Of a DNA stretch of 64,000 bases, positions 47,409 through 57,100 are shown one piece after another. The stretch is taken from NCBI GenBank assembly GCA_028868735.1, contig JAGWTW010000004.1, positions 21,166-85,165 on the forward strand. Direction: 5' to 3'. Under the pieces are notes generated by a model, which was given only the letters and a program-made list of their open reading frames with translations, had not been told where the DNA came from and did not search any database. Source of the DNA: Hyphomicrobiales bacterium (GTDB taxonomy: Bacteria > Pseudomonadota > Alphaproteobacteria > Rhizobiales > Beijerinckiaceae). Each line of letters starts with the position of its first letter. Position 1 is the stretch's first letter. The position numbers and the translations under genes are program-made.

Positions 47409-49916
47409 ATGGCCTTTTCCCTCCCGCGCCTGCTTCGGCTCGCGCTTGTCGCCGCGACGCTCGCCGCGGCGCCCGCGGCTGCGCAAACCGGGTCCGGCGT
47501 TGCGACGCCGTCGGCGCCCGCGACCTCCGCGCAGCCGGCTCCGTCCGACCAATCAGCGCCGATCCCGCCGCCGCCCTCGAGCGTCTCCGGGCAGCCCGAC
47601 GCGCCCGGCCTCATCGACAAGGCGCGGGGGCAGCTCGATCAGGTGCTCGCCGCGCTGCGCCGCGAAACGCTCGACGATTCCGCTCTTCAGGATCTGAACG
47701 GCCAGCTCGATCCGGCCGCCACGACGGTGCAGCAGGCGATCGACATCCTCTCGCCGCGTCTTTCCGCGTCGAAAGCGAGGCTCGATCAGCTCGGCGTCCC
47801 ACCGACCGACAAATCCGCGCCGGAAAGCCCGAACGTCACCGCCGACCGCGCCGATCAGCAAAAGATTTTCGATTCGACGGACGATCTGCTGCGGCGCGCG
47901 CGCCTGCTCGCACTGCAGATCGACCAGACGAGCACGGCCATCGTCTCGCGCCGGCGCGCCATTTTCCTCAAGGCGCTGTTCGAACGCTCCCGCAGCATCG
48001 TGTCGCCCGATCTGTGGCGTCGCGTCGCCGCCGAGATCGGCGGCGACCTGCGTGCGCTCGCCTATGTCGGCGGCGATTTCTTCGCGAGCGCGCCCGACAA
48101 GCTCGCAGGCTGGCGCGCGCCGCTGTTTTTTGCGCTGTTCGCGCTTATCGCGCTCGTCAATGTGCCGATCTATCGTGTCGTCAGACGAATTCTGTCGCGC
48201 GAGCCGCGGACCGAGGAGCCCGACCGTTTCGCCAAGGCGCTCGGCGCGTGCTGGATCGCTATCGTCGCCTCGATTGCGCCGATCGTAACGGCTCTGCTGT
48301 TGTTTGCGCTCGCGGACTCGTTCGATCTGCTCGGCCCGCGCCTTGCGCCGCTGAAGCGCTCGATCATGGAGGCGGTTGTCCGCATCGCGCTGACTGCGGG
48401 ACTCGCGCGCGGCTTGCTGGCGCCGACGCGTCCGCACTGGCGGCTCGTCGCCATACAGAGCGTGACGGCGGAGCGGCTCTCCCGTCTGGCGATCGCCCTC
48501 GCCGTGGTCGTCTCCGCCGCCAAGATCGTCGATTCGCTGAACGAGATCATCGGCGCCTCGCTGCCGCTGACGGCGGCGACGCAGGGCATAGGCGCATTCA
48601 TCTTCGCCGCTGTCGTCGCCGCCGCCATCTTCGGTCTCGGCGAAGAATCCGACGACGAGGAAGAGTGTCTGGGGCCGCGCGTTGCGCGCGCGCCGCGCTG
48701 GGCGGCTCCGCTGCGCGTCGTCGTGTGGCTCGCGCTGCTTGCGATCGCCGGCGCGGCGTTGACCGGCTTCATTCCATTCGCCTCCTTCATCGTCGACCAG
48801 ATGGTCTGGATCGCTGGCGTCGTCGCTGCGCTGCTCATTCTCGTGCCGCTCGTGACGGAAGGGATAGAGCGATCGTTCCAGCCGTCCACGCGGCTCGGGC
48901 GGACGCTGGTTACGAGTCTCGGCCTTCGTCGCGACGGCGTGACGCAATTCGGCATCCTGCTGTCGGGCGTCACGCAGCTTGTGCTGCTCGCGATCGGAGC
49001 CATCGCGGTAGTCGCGCCATGGGGCGTGCAATCGGACGACCTGCTCGGCGCGCTGCGCAACAGCTTCTTCGGCTTCAAGATCGGCGAGGTCACAATCTCG
49101 CCGCTGAGCATCGTCGTCGCGCTCGTCGGGTTCGGCCTGGTCATTGCGGCGACCCGCGGCGTACAGAAATGGCTCGATGATCGCCTGATGCCGGCGACCG
49201 ATCTCGACGCCGGCCTTCGCAATTCGATCCGCACCAGCGTCGGATATCTCGGCTTCATTCTCGGCGCGTCGCTCGCGCTCTCCTGGGTCGGACTCGGTCT
49301 CGACAAGATCGCCATCGTCGCTGGCGCGCTGTCGGTCGGTATCGGTTTCGGCCTGCAGTCGATTTTCAACAATTTCGTTTCCGGCATCATCGTGCTGTGG
49401 GAACGGGCCGTGCGCGTCGGCGATCTCGTCGTCATCGGCGACGAGCAGGGCTTCGTGCGCAAGATCAATGTGCGTGCGACCGAAATCGAGACGTTGGATC
49501 GAGCGGCGATGATCGTGCCGAATTCGAACCTGATCACCGGCGTCGTGAAGAATTGGGTGCGCAACGATCGCGTCGGCCGCATCAAGATCAGCGCGACCGT
49601 CAATGTCGGCGCGGATCCCGAGCGCGTAAGGGAAATCATGTCCGGCGCGGCGAAGGAACACGAACAGGTCGCTAAAATACCGGCGCCCATCACGCTGTTC
49701 ACCGCAATGGAGCCTGGCGGCCTCAAGTTCGAACTCGTCTGCTTCGTCGAAGACGTCGTGACCAGCGGCCGCGTGAAGAGCGATCTGCACTATGCGATCT
49801 TCGCCGCTTTCAAGGAGGCGGGCGTCTCCATCGGCGCGCCGGCGGGCGTCTCGCAGGTTGCAGTGCAGGGACCTGCGATCGATGCGCTCGCGCAGGCGCT
49901 CTCCCGAGTCAAATGA
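47409..49916 (+). CDS. large mechanosensitive channel, DUF3772 plus MscS
   Basis: An 835-residue protein. A signal peptide (LLRLALVAATLAAAPAAAQ) leads into a periplasmic DUF3772-type helical region to about residue 210, then several membrane helices, then the MscS pore and beta domain: GIGFGLQSIFNNFVSGIIVLWER, with DRAAMIVPNSNLITG. It should open under membrane tension and release solutes at hypo-osmotic shock. An in-frame ATG at 47385 is an alternative start. Plus-strand neighbours are unrelated. Confidence 0.93.
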   Translation: MAFSLPRLLRLALVAATLAAAPAAAQTGSGVATPSAPATSAQPAPSDQSAPIPPPPSSVSGQPDAPGLIDKARGQLDQVLAALRRETLDDSALQDLNGQLDPAATTVQQAIDILSPRLSASKARLDQLGVPPTDKSAPESPNVTADRADQQKIFDSTDDLLRRARLLALQIDQTSTAIVSRRRAIFLKALFERSRSIVSPDLWRRVAAEIGGDLRALAYVGGDFFASAPDKLAGWRAPLFFALFALIALVNVPIYRVVRRILSREPRTEEPDRFAKALGACWIAIVASIAPIVTALLLFALADSFDLLGPRLAPLKRSIMEAVVRIALTAGLARGLLAPTRPHWRLVAIQSVTAERLSRLAIALAVVVSAAKIVDSLNEIIGASLPLTAATQGIGAFIFAAVVAAAIFGLGEESDDEEECLGPRVARAPRWAAPLRVVVWLALLAIAGAALTGFIPFASFIVDQMVWIAGVVAALLILVPLVTEGIERSFQPSTRLGRTLVTSLGLRRDGVTQFGILLSGVTQLVLLAIGAIAVVAPWGVQSDDLLGALRNSFFGFKIGEVTISPLSIVVALVGFGLVIAATRGVQKWLDDRLMPATDLDAGLRNSIRTSVGYLGFILGASLALSWVGLGLDKIAIVAGALSVGIGFGLQSIFNNFVSGIIVLWERAVRVGDLVVIGDEQGFVRKINVRATEIETLDRAAMIVPNSNLITGVVKNWVRNDRVGRIKISATVNVGADPERVREIMSGAAKEHEQVAKIPAPITLFTAMEPGGLKFELVCFVEDVVTSGRVKSDLHYAIFAAFKEAGVSIGAPAGVSQVAVQGPAIDALAQALSRVK

Positions 49917-49967
49917 TCAACCCACCCGGCAATATCGATTTGTCGAATTTGTGAGCCGCGCCCGCGC

Positions 49968-50483
49968 ATGAGACGATTGACGAAAATCTTCGCCGGTCTG
50001 GTCGCAATCTCGGTCGCGGGTTGCGCGGAGGCGCCCGCGCCTGTCGCGCCTGTCGTGACGCAGGAGCCGGTCATGTATCGCTCGCTGGCGGCGCCGGGCG
50101 CTGCGGTCGATCCGGAGGCGGCGCGCGCGATGCTGTCGCTCTACCGGGCCAACAAGGGCCTGTCGCCGCTCGCGGTCGATCCCGGCCTTCAGCGCGTGGC
50201 GGAAGCGCAGGCGCGGGCGATGGCGGCCGATGGCCAGATCAGCCACGACGCCCATGGTTCGTTGACGCAAAGGCTCACCGCCGCGGGCTATGGCCGGAAT
50301 ACGGCCGTCGAGAACGTGTCCGCGGGCTATCACACTTTGGCCGAGGCTTTTTCCGGCTGGCGCGACTCCCCGCCGCACAACCGCAACATGCTGGAGCCGA
50401 AAATGCGGCGCATGGGCATCGCCAGCGCCTATGCGCCCGGCGCCCGATACAAAGTGTTCTGGGCGCTGGTCATGACGGACTAG
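49968..50483 (+). CDS. CAP/SCP-domain lipoprotein
   Basis: A 171-residue secreted protein. The lipobox VAGC is at about residues 16-19 after a hydrophobic signal, so it should be a lipoprotein. The CAP domain shows MLSLYRANKGLSPLAVDPGL, ISHDAHG, ENVSAGYHT and WRDSPPHNRNML, with the His and Glu of the family's metal pocket. Bacterial CAP proteins have no single known reaction. A hairpin follows the stop. Confidence 0.9.
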   Translation: MRRLTKIFAGLVAISVAGCAEAPAPVAPVVTQEPVMYRSLAAPGAAVDPEAARAMLSLYRANKGLSPLAVDPGLQRVAEAQARAMAADGQISHDAHGSLTQRLTAAGYGRNTAVENVSAGYHTLAEAFSGWRDSPPHNRNMLEPKMRRMGIASAYAPGARYKVFWALVMTD

Positions 50484-50495
50484 GCCTCGCTCGAA

Positions 50496-50513
50496 GGCGG
50501 CATTTTCGCCGCC
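50496..50513 (+). terminator. short hairpin after the CAP gene
   Basis: GGCGGC, loop ATTTTC, GCCGCC, 13 bases after the stop codon. No T-run follows, so it is a weak or accessory terminator. Confidence 0.4.
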
Positions 50514-50610
50514 GCCTGTAACATTGCAGCCGGTCGACGCGAATTCCATCCGAAGGGGTCGCGTCGTCGCAGGAGACTCTGTGACGCGTTGACCCGACGG
50601 AGGGTCATTC

Positions 50611-51948
50611 ATGCGCGGCGACATTTATTCCGGACGCCATTCGGTGGCCGCCGAAGCGGCCGTCGCGCGGTTCGAGGCGGCGGTCTTCAATGTGGCCGCG
50701 CATCGGCCGCGGGCCGGCGAGGAACTGGCGCGCGCGCTCGATCTCGAACCGGACTTTGTCGCCGCACATGCGCTCAAGGGATTTGCCGGCGTGATGCTGG
50801 CGCGCGGCGAAACGGTCGAAGCGGCGCGCAAGGATTATGCGACTGCACGGCAATGTCTGGAACGATGCGGCGGCGCATCGTCCGAACGCGCGCTCGTCGA
50901 AGCGCTCGCCTGCGCGGTAGCGGGGCGGCTGATGGACGCCGCGGCTCGGCTCGATGCGCATCTTGCAGGCGCGCCGGCCGACTTTCTGGCGCTCAAGCTG
51001 TCGCACGCGCTGCGCTTCATGAGCGGCGACGGGCCGGGCATGCTCGCCACGACCGGCGCCGCGCTCGAAGCGTGGTCGCCCGCCATGCCTGGCTACGGCT
51101 TCGTTCTCGGCTGTCACGCATTCGGGCTCGAGCAGGCCTGTCGGTTCGCCGCCGCCGAGCGGTTCGGACGGCGCGCGATCGAAGTCGAGCGCGCGGACGC
51201 CTGGGGGCTGCACGCCGTCGGCCACGTCTGCGAAATGCAGGGCCGTGCGGCGGAAGGCGCAGCCCTGCTGCAATCGACCCGCGCGACCTGGTCGGCCTGC
51301 AATAATTTTTCCTTCCATATGGCCTGGCATCTCGCGCTGTTCCATCTGGGGCAGGGGCGGCCGGACGACGCGCTCGACGTCTACGACCACGAGGTGCGGC
51401 CGACGCATACCGACGATTTTCGCGACGTGGCGAACGCCGTTTCGTTGCTGGTGCGCTTGCGTCACGACCGCGTCGATGTCGGCGATCGCTGGGAGGAGCT
51501 CGCGGCGCTAGCGAAAAGGCGCGCCGCAGACACGACTTACGTCTTTGCGTCGCTGCATCATCTTTTGACGTTGTCGATGGTCGGCGCTCACGACGATGCG
51601 GGACGGCTCGTCTCCGCGCTCGCCGCGCGCGCGCAGGCGCAGAGCGGCGATCAGGCTCAGGCGGCGGAACAGGCGGGGCTGCCCTTCGCACGAATTGTGC
51701 TCGCCCATATGAGGGGCCGGGCGGACGGCGGTTCGTTCGGCGAGATCGCGCAACGCCTTCCCGCGCTCGGCGGAAGCAATGCGCAGCGCGACATTTTCCT
51801 GCGCACGCTCGCCATGATCGCGGCGGAGGACGGTCGTCCCGACGATTTGTCCGAGGTTCTGAATGTCCAGCGGCGTTTTCGCGACGACGCGCGCTTCGAG
51901 CGCCTCGTCTTCGCGCGCCTGGCGGCACGAGACAAAACCGCCGCCTGA
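50611..51948 (+). CDS. TPR-repeat protein of the TTC38 type
   Basis: A 445-residue all-helical protein made of tetratricopeptide-like pairs (for example FVAAHALKGFAGVMLARG; AWGLHAVGHVCEMQGRAAEG; FHMAWHLALFHLGQGRPDDAL). The His-rich blocks in the middle are typical of the TTC38 family. It has no signal peptide or membrane helix. Function unknown, probably protein-protein contacts. Confidence 0.87.
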   Translation: MRGDIYSGRHSVAAEAAVARFEAAVFNVAAHRPRAGEELARALDLEPDFVAAHALKGFAGVMLARGETVEAARKDYATARQCLERCGGASSERALVEALACAVAGRLMDAAARLDAHLAGAPADFLALKLSHALRFMSGDGPGMLATTGAALEAWSPAMPGYGFVLGCHAFGLEQACRFAAAERFGRRAIEVERADAWGLHAVGHVCEMQGRAAEGAALLQSTRATWSACNNFSFHMAWHLALFHLGQGRPDDALDVYDHEVRPTHTDDFRDVANAVSLLVRLRHDRVDVGDRWEELAALAKRRAADTTYVFASLHHLLTLSMVGAHDDAGRLVSALAARAQAQSGDQAQAAEQAGLPFARIVLAHMRGRADGGSFGEIAQRLPALGGSNAQRDIFLRTLAMIAAEDGRPDDLSEVLNVQRRFRDDARFERLVFARLAARDKTAA

Positions 51949-51995
51949 ATGCCGTGTGGGTCAGCCGGTTGCGTCCGCGTGTCCGTCCGGAATGG

Positions 51996-52631
51996 TCACC
52001 ATTCGAGGAGGCGGCGCGCGCCGAAGAGGCCGAGCGCGACGACGATCAGCGTAGCGGGCCCATACCAGGCGAGCATGAAGAGCGGGCTGTCGTCCGTGCA
52101 GGCGAGCGCATAGAAGCTTGCGCCGACCCCGCTCGCCGCCAGGCCCGCGACGACGCCCGCCATCGTTCGCCGCGTCGTCGCGCCGCGCCGAAGCACATCG
52201 AGCGTCGCCGCCAGCGGAAGGAGCGAGAACGTCGTGACTGCGGCAAGACAGCGCCAGCCGTGGAGGCCGACCAGCCGCGACTGCCAGCCGGCGACGCCCG
52301 AAGTCGACAGATCGAGCGCGATCGCGAGCGTCAGCAGAAGGAGCGCGGGCGCAGCGGCGAGAAGCCCCAGGCGGGCGCCTGCGTCCGGCCTTGCCGCGCG
52401 CAGCGCCGCGACAACGCCCGAGACGGCGAGCGTCAGCGTGATCGCGAGCTTCGTCGCGGTGGTCACGAGGATCGCTTGCGTGTCGAAGCCGGCGCGCGGG
52501 CCGAGCGTCGCGAAGAAAAGAAGCGCGACCGCGACAAGGCACGGCGGATAAAGAAACGCCGCGGCGAGCGACGGGGAGCGCTCGACGATGTCGTCGCGCG
52601 CCAGCAATCCGACGAGGTCGTCCGTCTTCAT
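51996..52631 (-). CDS. nrsF: NrsF-type membrane anti-sigma factor (DUF1109)
   Basis: A 211-residue inner-membrane protein with about six helices. The N-terminal cytoplasmic part starts MKTDDLVGLLARD, as in NrsF/DUF1109 proteins. NrsF holds the ECF sigma factor SigF inactive until heavy-metal or oxidative stress acts on its cysteines; here one Cys pair candidate is in GWRC and ALACTDDS. The ATG overlaps the sigma gene stop by four bases (ATGA), the usual arrangement. Confidence 0.9.
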   Translation of the reverse strand: MKTDDLVGLLARDDIVERSPSLAAAFLYPPCLVAVALLFFATLGPRAGFDTQAILVTTATKLAITLTLAVSGVVAALRAARPDAGARLGLLAAAPALLLLTLAIALDLSTSGVAGWQSRLVGLHGWRCLAAVTTFSLLPLAATLDVLRRGATTRRTMAGVVAGLAASGVGASFYALACTDDSPLFMLAWYGPATLIVVALGLFGARRLLEW

Positions 52632-53182
52632 GCGGGCTCGCTCTGGTAGAGAAGCGCGAGCTTTTTCAGCGCCCGATGCAGCGCGACGCGCACGGCGCCG
52701 CCGCTCATGCCGAGCTCCGTCGCGATCTCCGTCATCGAGCGGCCTTCGATGGAGGCGGCCCGCACGATGCGTTGCTGTCGGGCGTCCAGGCGCGCGAGCA
52801 GCCGTTCGACGTCGCCCGCCGCGGCTTCCTGTTCGGCGGGCGCGGCGATCGTCTCCGCGAGATCGTCGATACGATCGTGCAGCCGGACGTTCTGCCGACG
52901 CAGGGCGTCGATGAGCTTGTAGCGGACGATCGCGTTGAGCCAGGGGGCGAAAGGTTTGCGCGAATCCCATGTCCCACGTTTCAGATGGATGGCGAGAAGC
53001 GCCTCCTGGACGATGTCCTCGACATCGGCGTCGCCGCGTCCGGCGCGCGCCATGAGGGCGCGCACGGTTCCGCGCAGCGCGCCGGCGAGATCGCCCAGCA
53101 GGCGTTCATAGGCCGGAGCGTTTCCGGCCAAAGCGGCTCGCATCATGTCGCCCCAACGGTCCTTGCCCGGCGCGCCCAGCAT
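52628..53182 (-). CDS. sigF: ECF sigma factor SigF
   Basis: A 184-residue ECF sigma factor. Region 2 has DVEDIVQEALLAIHLKR and FAPWLNAIVRYKLIDALRR; region 4 has MTEIATELGMSGGAVRVALH. It is paired with NrsF. A SigF-type promoter motif ends only 14 bases before this ATG, so the true start may be one of the in-frame ATGs at 53146 or 53143, which would give a leader of normal length. Confidence 0.93.
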   Translation of the reverse strand: MLGAPGKDRWGDMMRAALAGNAPAYERLLGDLAGALRGTVRALMARAGRGDADVEDIVQEALLAIHLKRGTWDSRKPFAPWLNAIVRYKLIDALRRQNVRLHDRIDDLAETIAAPAEQEAAAGDVERLLARLDARQQRIVRAASIEGRSMTEIATELGMSGGAVRVALHRALKKLALLYQSEPA

Positions 53183-53195
53183 TCTTCACCGTCTG

Positions 53196-53221
53196 TTCGG
53201 ATCAGGAGCCGAAAATGTTAC
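53196..53221 (-). promoter_or_regulatory. SigF-type promoter before sigF-nrsF
   Basis: On the minus strand: GTAACA (53221-53216), 16 bases, CGAA (53199-53196). This matches the GTAACC-N16-CGAA motif I recall for Caulobacter SigF, with one change in the -35. It implies that SigF transcribes its own operon. Confidence 0.65.
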
Positions 53222-53438
53222 GCGCCCGGTTTCGCACGAGCGGCTCACACGCCCAGATCACGTCTGCGTGAAACGCTGCGGCCAACGGCCGTCGAAGCGC
53301 GCAGGTAGCGTCGGCGCCCATGGCGCGCCTGCGGTTTGTCTGCTCTATCTTTCGTGCGCGGGCCGGGCCGGTCTCGATCGATAGGCTCGTCGGGAACCGC
53401 TTCGCGCGGGCGCGGGGTTCGACGCGGGGAGCGCGACC

Positions 53439-53930
53439 ATGAAGATCGGAAACCGTTCGTTGTCAGTCTTCGCGATTGTCGGGACGCTATCGACGCAGGG
53501 CGCATGGGCCGAGCCGGCGCCGCTGAAGGCCGGCGCCGGTTGGGTGGTCGTAAAGACGACGATGAAGTACGAGGCGCTCGTCCAGAAGCTCGACGACGCG
53601 ATCAAGGCCAACAAGATGGCCGCGGTCAATTTCGCCAGCGCTTCGGACGGCGCCAGGGCGCAAGGGTTCGCCATTCCCGGCAATCGCGTCGTCGGCGTCT
53701 TCCGCAACGATTATGCGCGACGGATGCTGGCCGCGAGCATTCCGGCGGGGATCGAGGCGCCGATCCGTTTCTACGTGACCGAAAACGCCGACGGATCGTC
53801 GGACCTGTCCTATCGCACGCCCGGCGCAGTCTTCGGCCCTTACCTGACGGAGGCGGGGCCCGATCTGAAGAAGGTCGCCGACGAACTCGATCCGGTTTTC
53901 GCGAGGATCGCGCAGGATGCGACGAAATGA
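53439..53930 (+). CDS. DUF302 domain protein, exported
   Basis: A 163-residue protein. The N-terminus MKIGNRSLSVFAIVGTLSTQ with a following AWA suggests a signal peptide. The DUF302 domain spans about residues 45-150 (YEALVQKLDDAIKANKM; FRNDYARRMLAASIPAGIEAPIRFYV). DUF302 proteins may bind small ligands or metals; no reaction is settled. It is divergent from sigF, 256 bases away; I find no SigF motif facing it. Confidence 0.88.
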   Translation: MKIGNRSLSVFAIVGTLSTQGAWAEPAPLKAGAGWVVVKTTMKYEALVQKLDDAIKANKMAAVNFASASDGARAQGFAIPGNRVVGVFRNDYARRMLAASIPAGIEAPIRFYVTENADGSSDLSYRTPGAVFGPYLTEAGPDLKKVADELDPVFARIAQDATK

Positions 53931-54173
53931 TCGGCGCACGATCTGTCGGTCTCACTACGACAGTTCGGCGATCGTCATGTGATTGTCCTTCGCCGCCCAG
54001 GGGCGGCAGACCATCCGTTCCTCGTTGCAGTCGCAGACGACGGGTCCCGCGAAATCCGTCATGCGCAGCGCGATCGAATCGACGGGGCCGCGCGTGCGCC
54101 GAACGTGTCTTCGCGCGGTCGAGCGTGCGGCGGCCGGGCGTAGGAAGCGCGGCCGCCAAGTCCCCTGTCTGCG

Positions 54174-57100
54174 CTAGGCCGCAGCTTCCGTGCGCTGATC
54201 CGCTGCGCGCGCGGCGGCGAGCTTCGCGACGCCGACGAAATCGAGCTTGCCCGATCCCAGCACCGGCATGTCCTTCACGATCATGAGTTCGCCGGGGATC
54301 ATCAATTCGGTCGCCCCGCGCGATTTCGCGAAAGTCTGGAACGCCGCTTTCGTCGCGTCGGCGCGATCCGTGACGAGAACGAGCCGCTCGCCCTTTCGTT
54401 GGTCGGGCAGCGCCGCCACGGCGCAGAGCGAGCCCGGCCAGCATTCGCCCGCAAGCGACTCGACGGCGGCGAGCGACACCATTTCGCCGGCGATCTTGGC
54501 GAATCGCTTCGCGCGTCCCTTGATCGTGATGAAGCCGTCGCGATCGATCGTCACGATGTCCCCGGTGTCGTGCCATCCTTCGGCCGGCGGCTCGAGCACG
54601 CCCGGATTTTCGGCGCGCAGATAGCCGAGCATCACATTGGGCCCCGCGACATGAAGGCGTCCGCCTTCCTCGACGCCCGGAACTTTTTCGAGCCGCGCGG
54701 TCATGCCCGGCATCATCCGGCCGACTGTGCCGAAACGATTGAACATCGGCGTGTTCAGCGCCAGCACCGGCGCCGTTTCCGTAACGCCGTAGCCTTCGAG
54801 AATGCGCAGGCCGAATTTTTCCGCATAGACCTTGCGGGTCGATTCCTTGACCGGCTCCGCGCCCGCCAGCACGTAGCGCAGCGAGCGGAAGTCGTAGGCG
54901 TGCGCCGTGCGCGCATAGCCGGCGAGGAACGTGTCCGTGCCGAAGAGAATCGTCGCGTTCGAGCCGTAAACGAGCTCGGGCACGATCCTGTAGTGCAATG
55001 GCGAGGGATACATGTAGACCGGCACGCCGGACACCACGGGCAGAACAAGCCCCGCCGTCAATCCGAACGAATGGAAGACCGGCAGCACGTTGAACACCTT
55101 GTCCTGCCGGCCGAAGTCGATGCGCGCGGCGGCCTGCGCCGCATTGGCGAGCATGTTGCGGTGGGAGAGGACGACGCCCTTCGGCGCGCCTTCCGAGCCT
55201 GACGTGAAGAGGATCGCGGCGCGGTCGTCCGGCTTCACCGGCACGAGCGGCCTTTCGTAGGACAGGAGCGCGCGAACCTTGTCGAACGCCGATATCGTGG
55301 GGCGCACGTCTTCGAGATAGACGATCGCGACTTTTGCGGCGAGCTGGTCGACGAGCGGCGTCAGCTTGCCCTTCTCCACGAAGGCCCGCGATGTGACGAT
55401 CGTGCGCACCTGCGCGGCCGTGCAAGCCGCCAGAATGTTCGCAGCGCCCGCGGAAAAATTGATCATGGCGGGCACGCGGCCGGACGACATCACGCCGAAC
55501 AGCGTCGCCGCAGCGGCATTGACGTTCGGCAGCATGACGCCGAGCGCTTCTCCCCGTCCCGCGAGCGGCATGAGCTTGCCGCCGAGCGCACGCGCGCCGA
55601 TCAGCATCTTCTTGTACGAGAGCGCGCCGGTCACCGGATCTTCGAGGGCGATGCGGCCCTTGCCATGGATCCTCGCTGCTTCGACCACCGCCTCGAAAAC
55701 GGATCTATCGATGTTGGAGGTCCGGAAAATCAGATCCGACATGATCTGATAGAGCGCGGCGCCGGCCGCCTGGCGGCGCGCCTTGCCCTTGAGCGCCGGA
55801 TCGACCGTAAGATCGACCGGTTCGAGAATGGTGACGCGCACCTTCGGGAACCAGCGGCGACGCACCTGCGCGCGCGTCAGTCGCGAGAACATGGTCGCTT
55901 CGAGGCCTTCGAGACGCACGGGAACGACCTTGGCGCCCGACTTGTCGGCGATGAGGCCTGCGCCGTCGTAGACCTTCATCAACGCGCCGGTGACGGTCAG
56001 CCGACCTTCGGGGAAGATGATCAGCGTCTCGCCGGATTTGACGGCATTGATGAGGGAGCGCGTGGCGAGCGGGCGCGTCGGGTCGAGCGGAAGCGCGCGC
56101 GTGACTTTCAGGAACGGCTTCACCCACCAGCGCTGCGCGATGCCGTGATCGATCGCAAACACCGGGTCGTCGTCGAGCACGGACATGGCGAGCGCGGCGT
56201 CGAGGAAGCTCGTGTGATTGAGCGCGATGATCGCGTTGGGGCCGGCCTTGGCGATATTGTCCTTGCCGATCACCTCGACGCGGTAGAAGGCGCGGAACAG
56301 GATCGTCAGGAAGTCGCGCAGCGGATTGGCCGGCATGACCTTGAAGATCCAGACGCTGGCTGCGAGGCATATGACCGCGAGCAGCGCGAAGATTTCGCCG
56401 AGACCAAGCCCGGCTTTCTGGAGAAGGCCGACGACGACGGCGCCCGCAACCATGAAGGCGGCGGTCAGCACGTTGACGGCGCCGATGATGCGCGCGCGCT
56501 TCTCGGTCGGCGCCCATGCCTGCGTCGCAGCGAAGGTCGGCACGACGAACACGCCGCCGGCGATCGCCAGTCCGGCGAGATCGAGGCCGATGCGCCAGGC
56601 CGCGCCCTGCGCGAAGAACGCGCGGACGCCTTCGATGGCGGCGGGCGCAGTCGCCGGCAACGCCATGACGGTCGAGGCGAGATCGATGCAGAACAGGCCC
56701 ATGATCGCCATCGAGACGGGCGCCGGCAACAGCACGATGCGTCCGGCCGACAGGAACGAACCGACGCCGGAGCCGATCGCGATGCAAATCGCAAAGATCG
56801 CGAGATAGGCGGAAACCACCATTTCCTCGCCGCCCATCGTGGTCTTGACGAGCGGGGGCAGCAGCGACAGCACGATGGCGCCGATCATCCAGAACAGGCT
56901 GACCATTACGCCCGTGCGCCAGAGGCGCGCGTCGGCCCACAGTTCTTCGATGAGGCGCCAGGTCGAGCGCGCGACGTTGACGTCGACGGCAAGGTCGGGC
57001 GCGGCCTGTCCGGTCTTCGGTATGAAGAGGCTCGCGGCGTAGCAGAGCGCGGCCATCACGAGCATGGCGAAGGCGAAGTGCGCGGGATCGCCGCCGCCGC

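Noticed and set aside
47553..49790. A 745-codon open frame antisense to the MscS gene
   Set aside because: It is rich in Arg, Glu and Asp with no family marks; the sense strand holds a complete MscS protein.
53955..54062. A 35-codon minus-strand frame starting MTDFAGPVVCDCNEE with three cysteines
   Set aside because: It reads more like protein than its surroundings, but it has no ribosome binding site and no family match by eye, so I did not list it as a gene.
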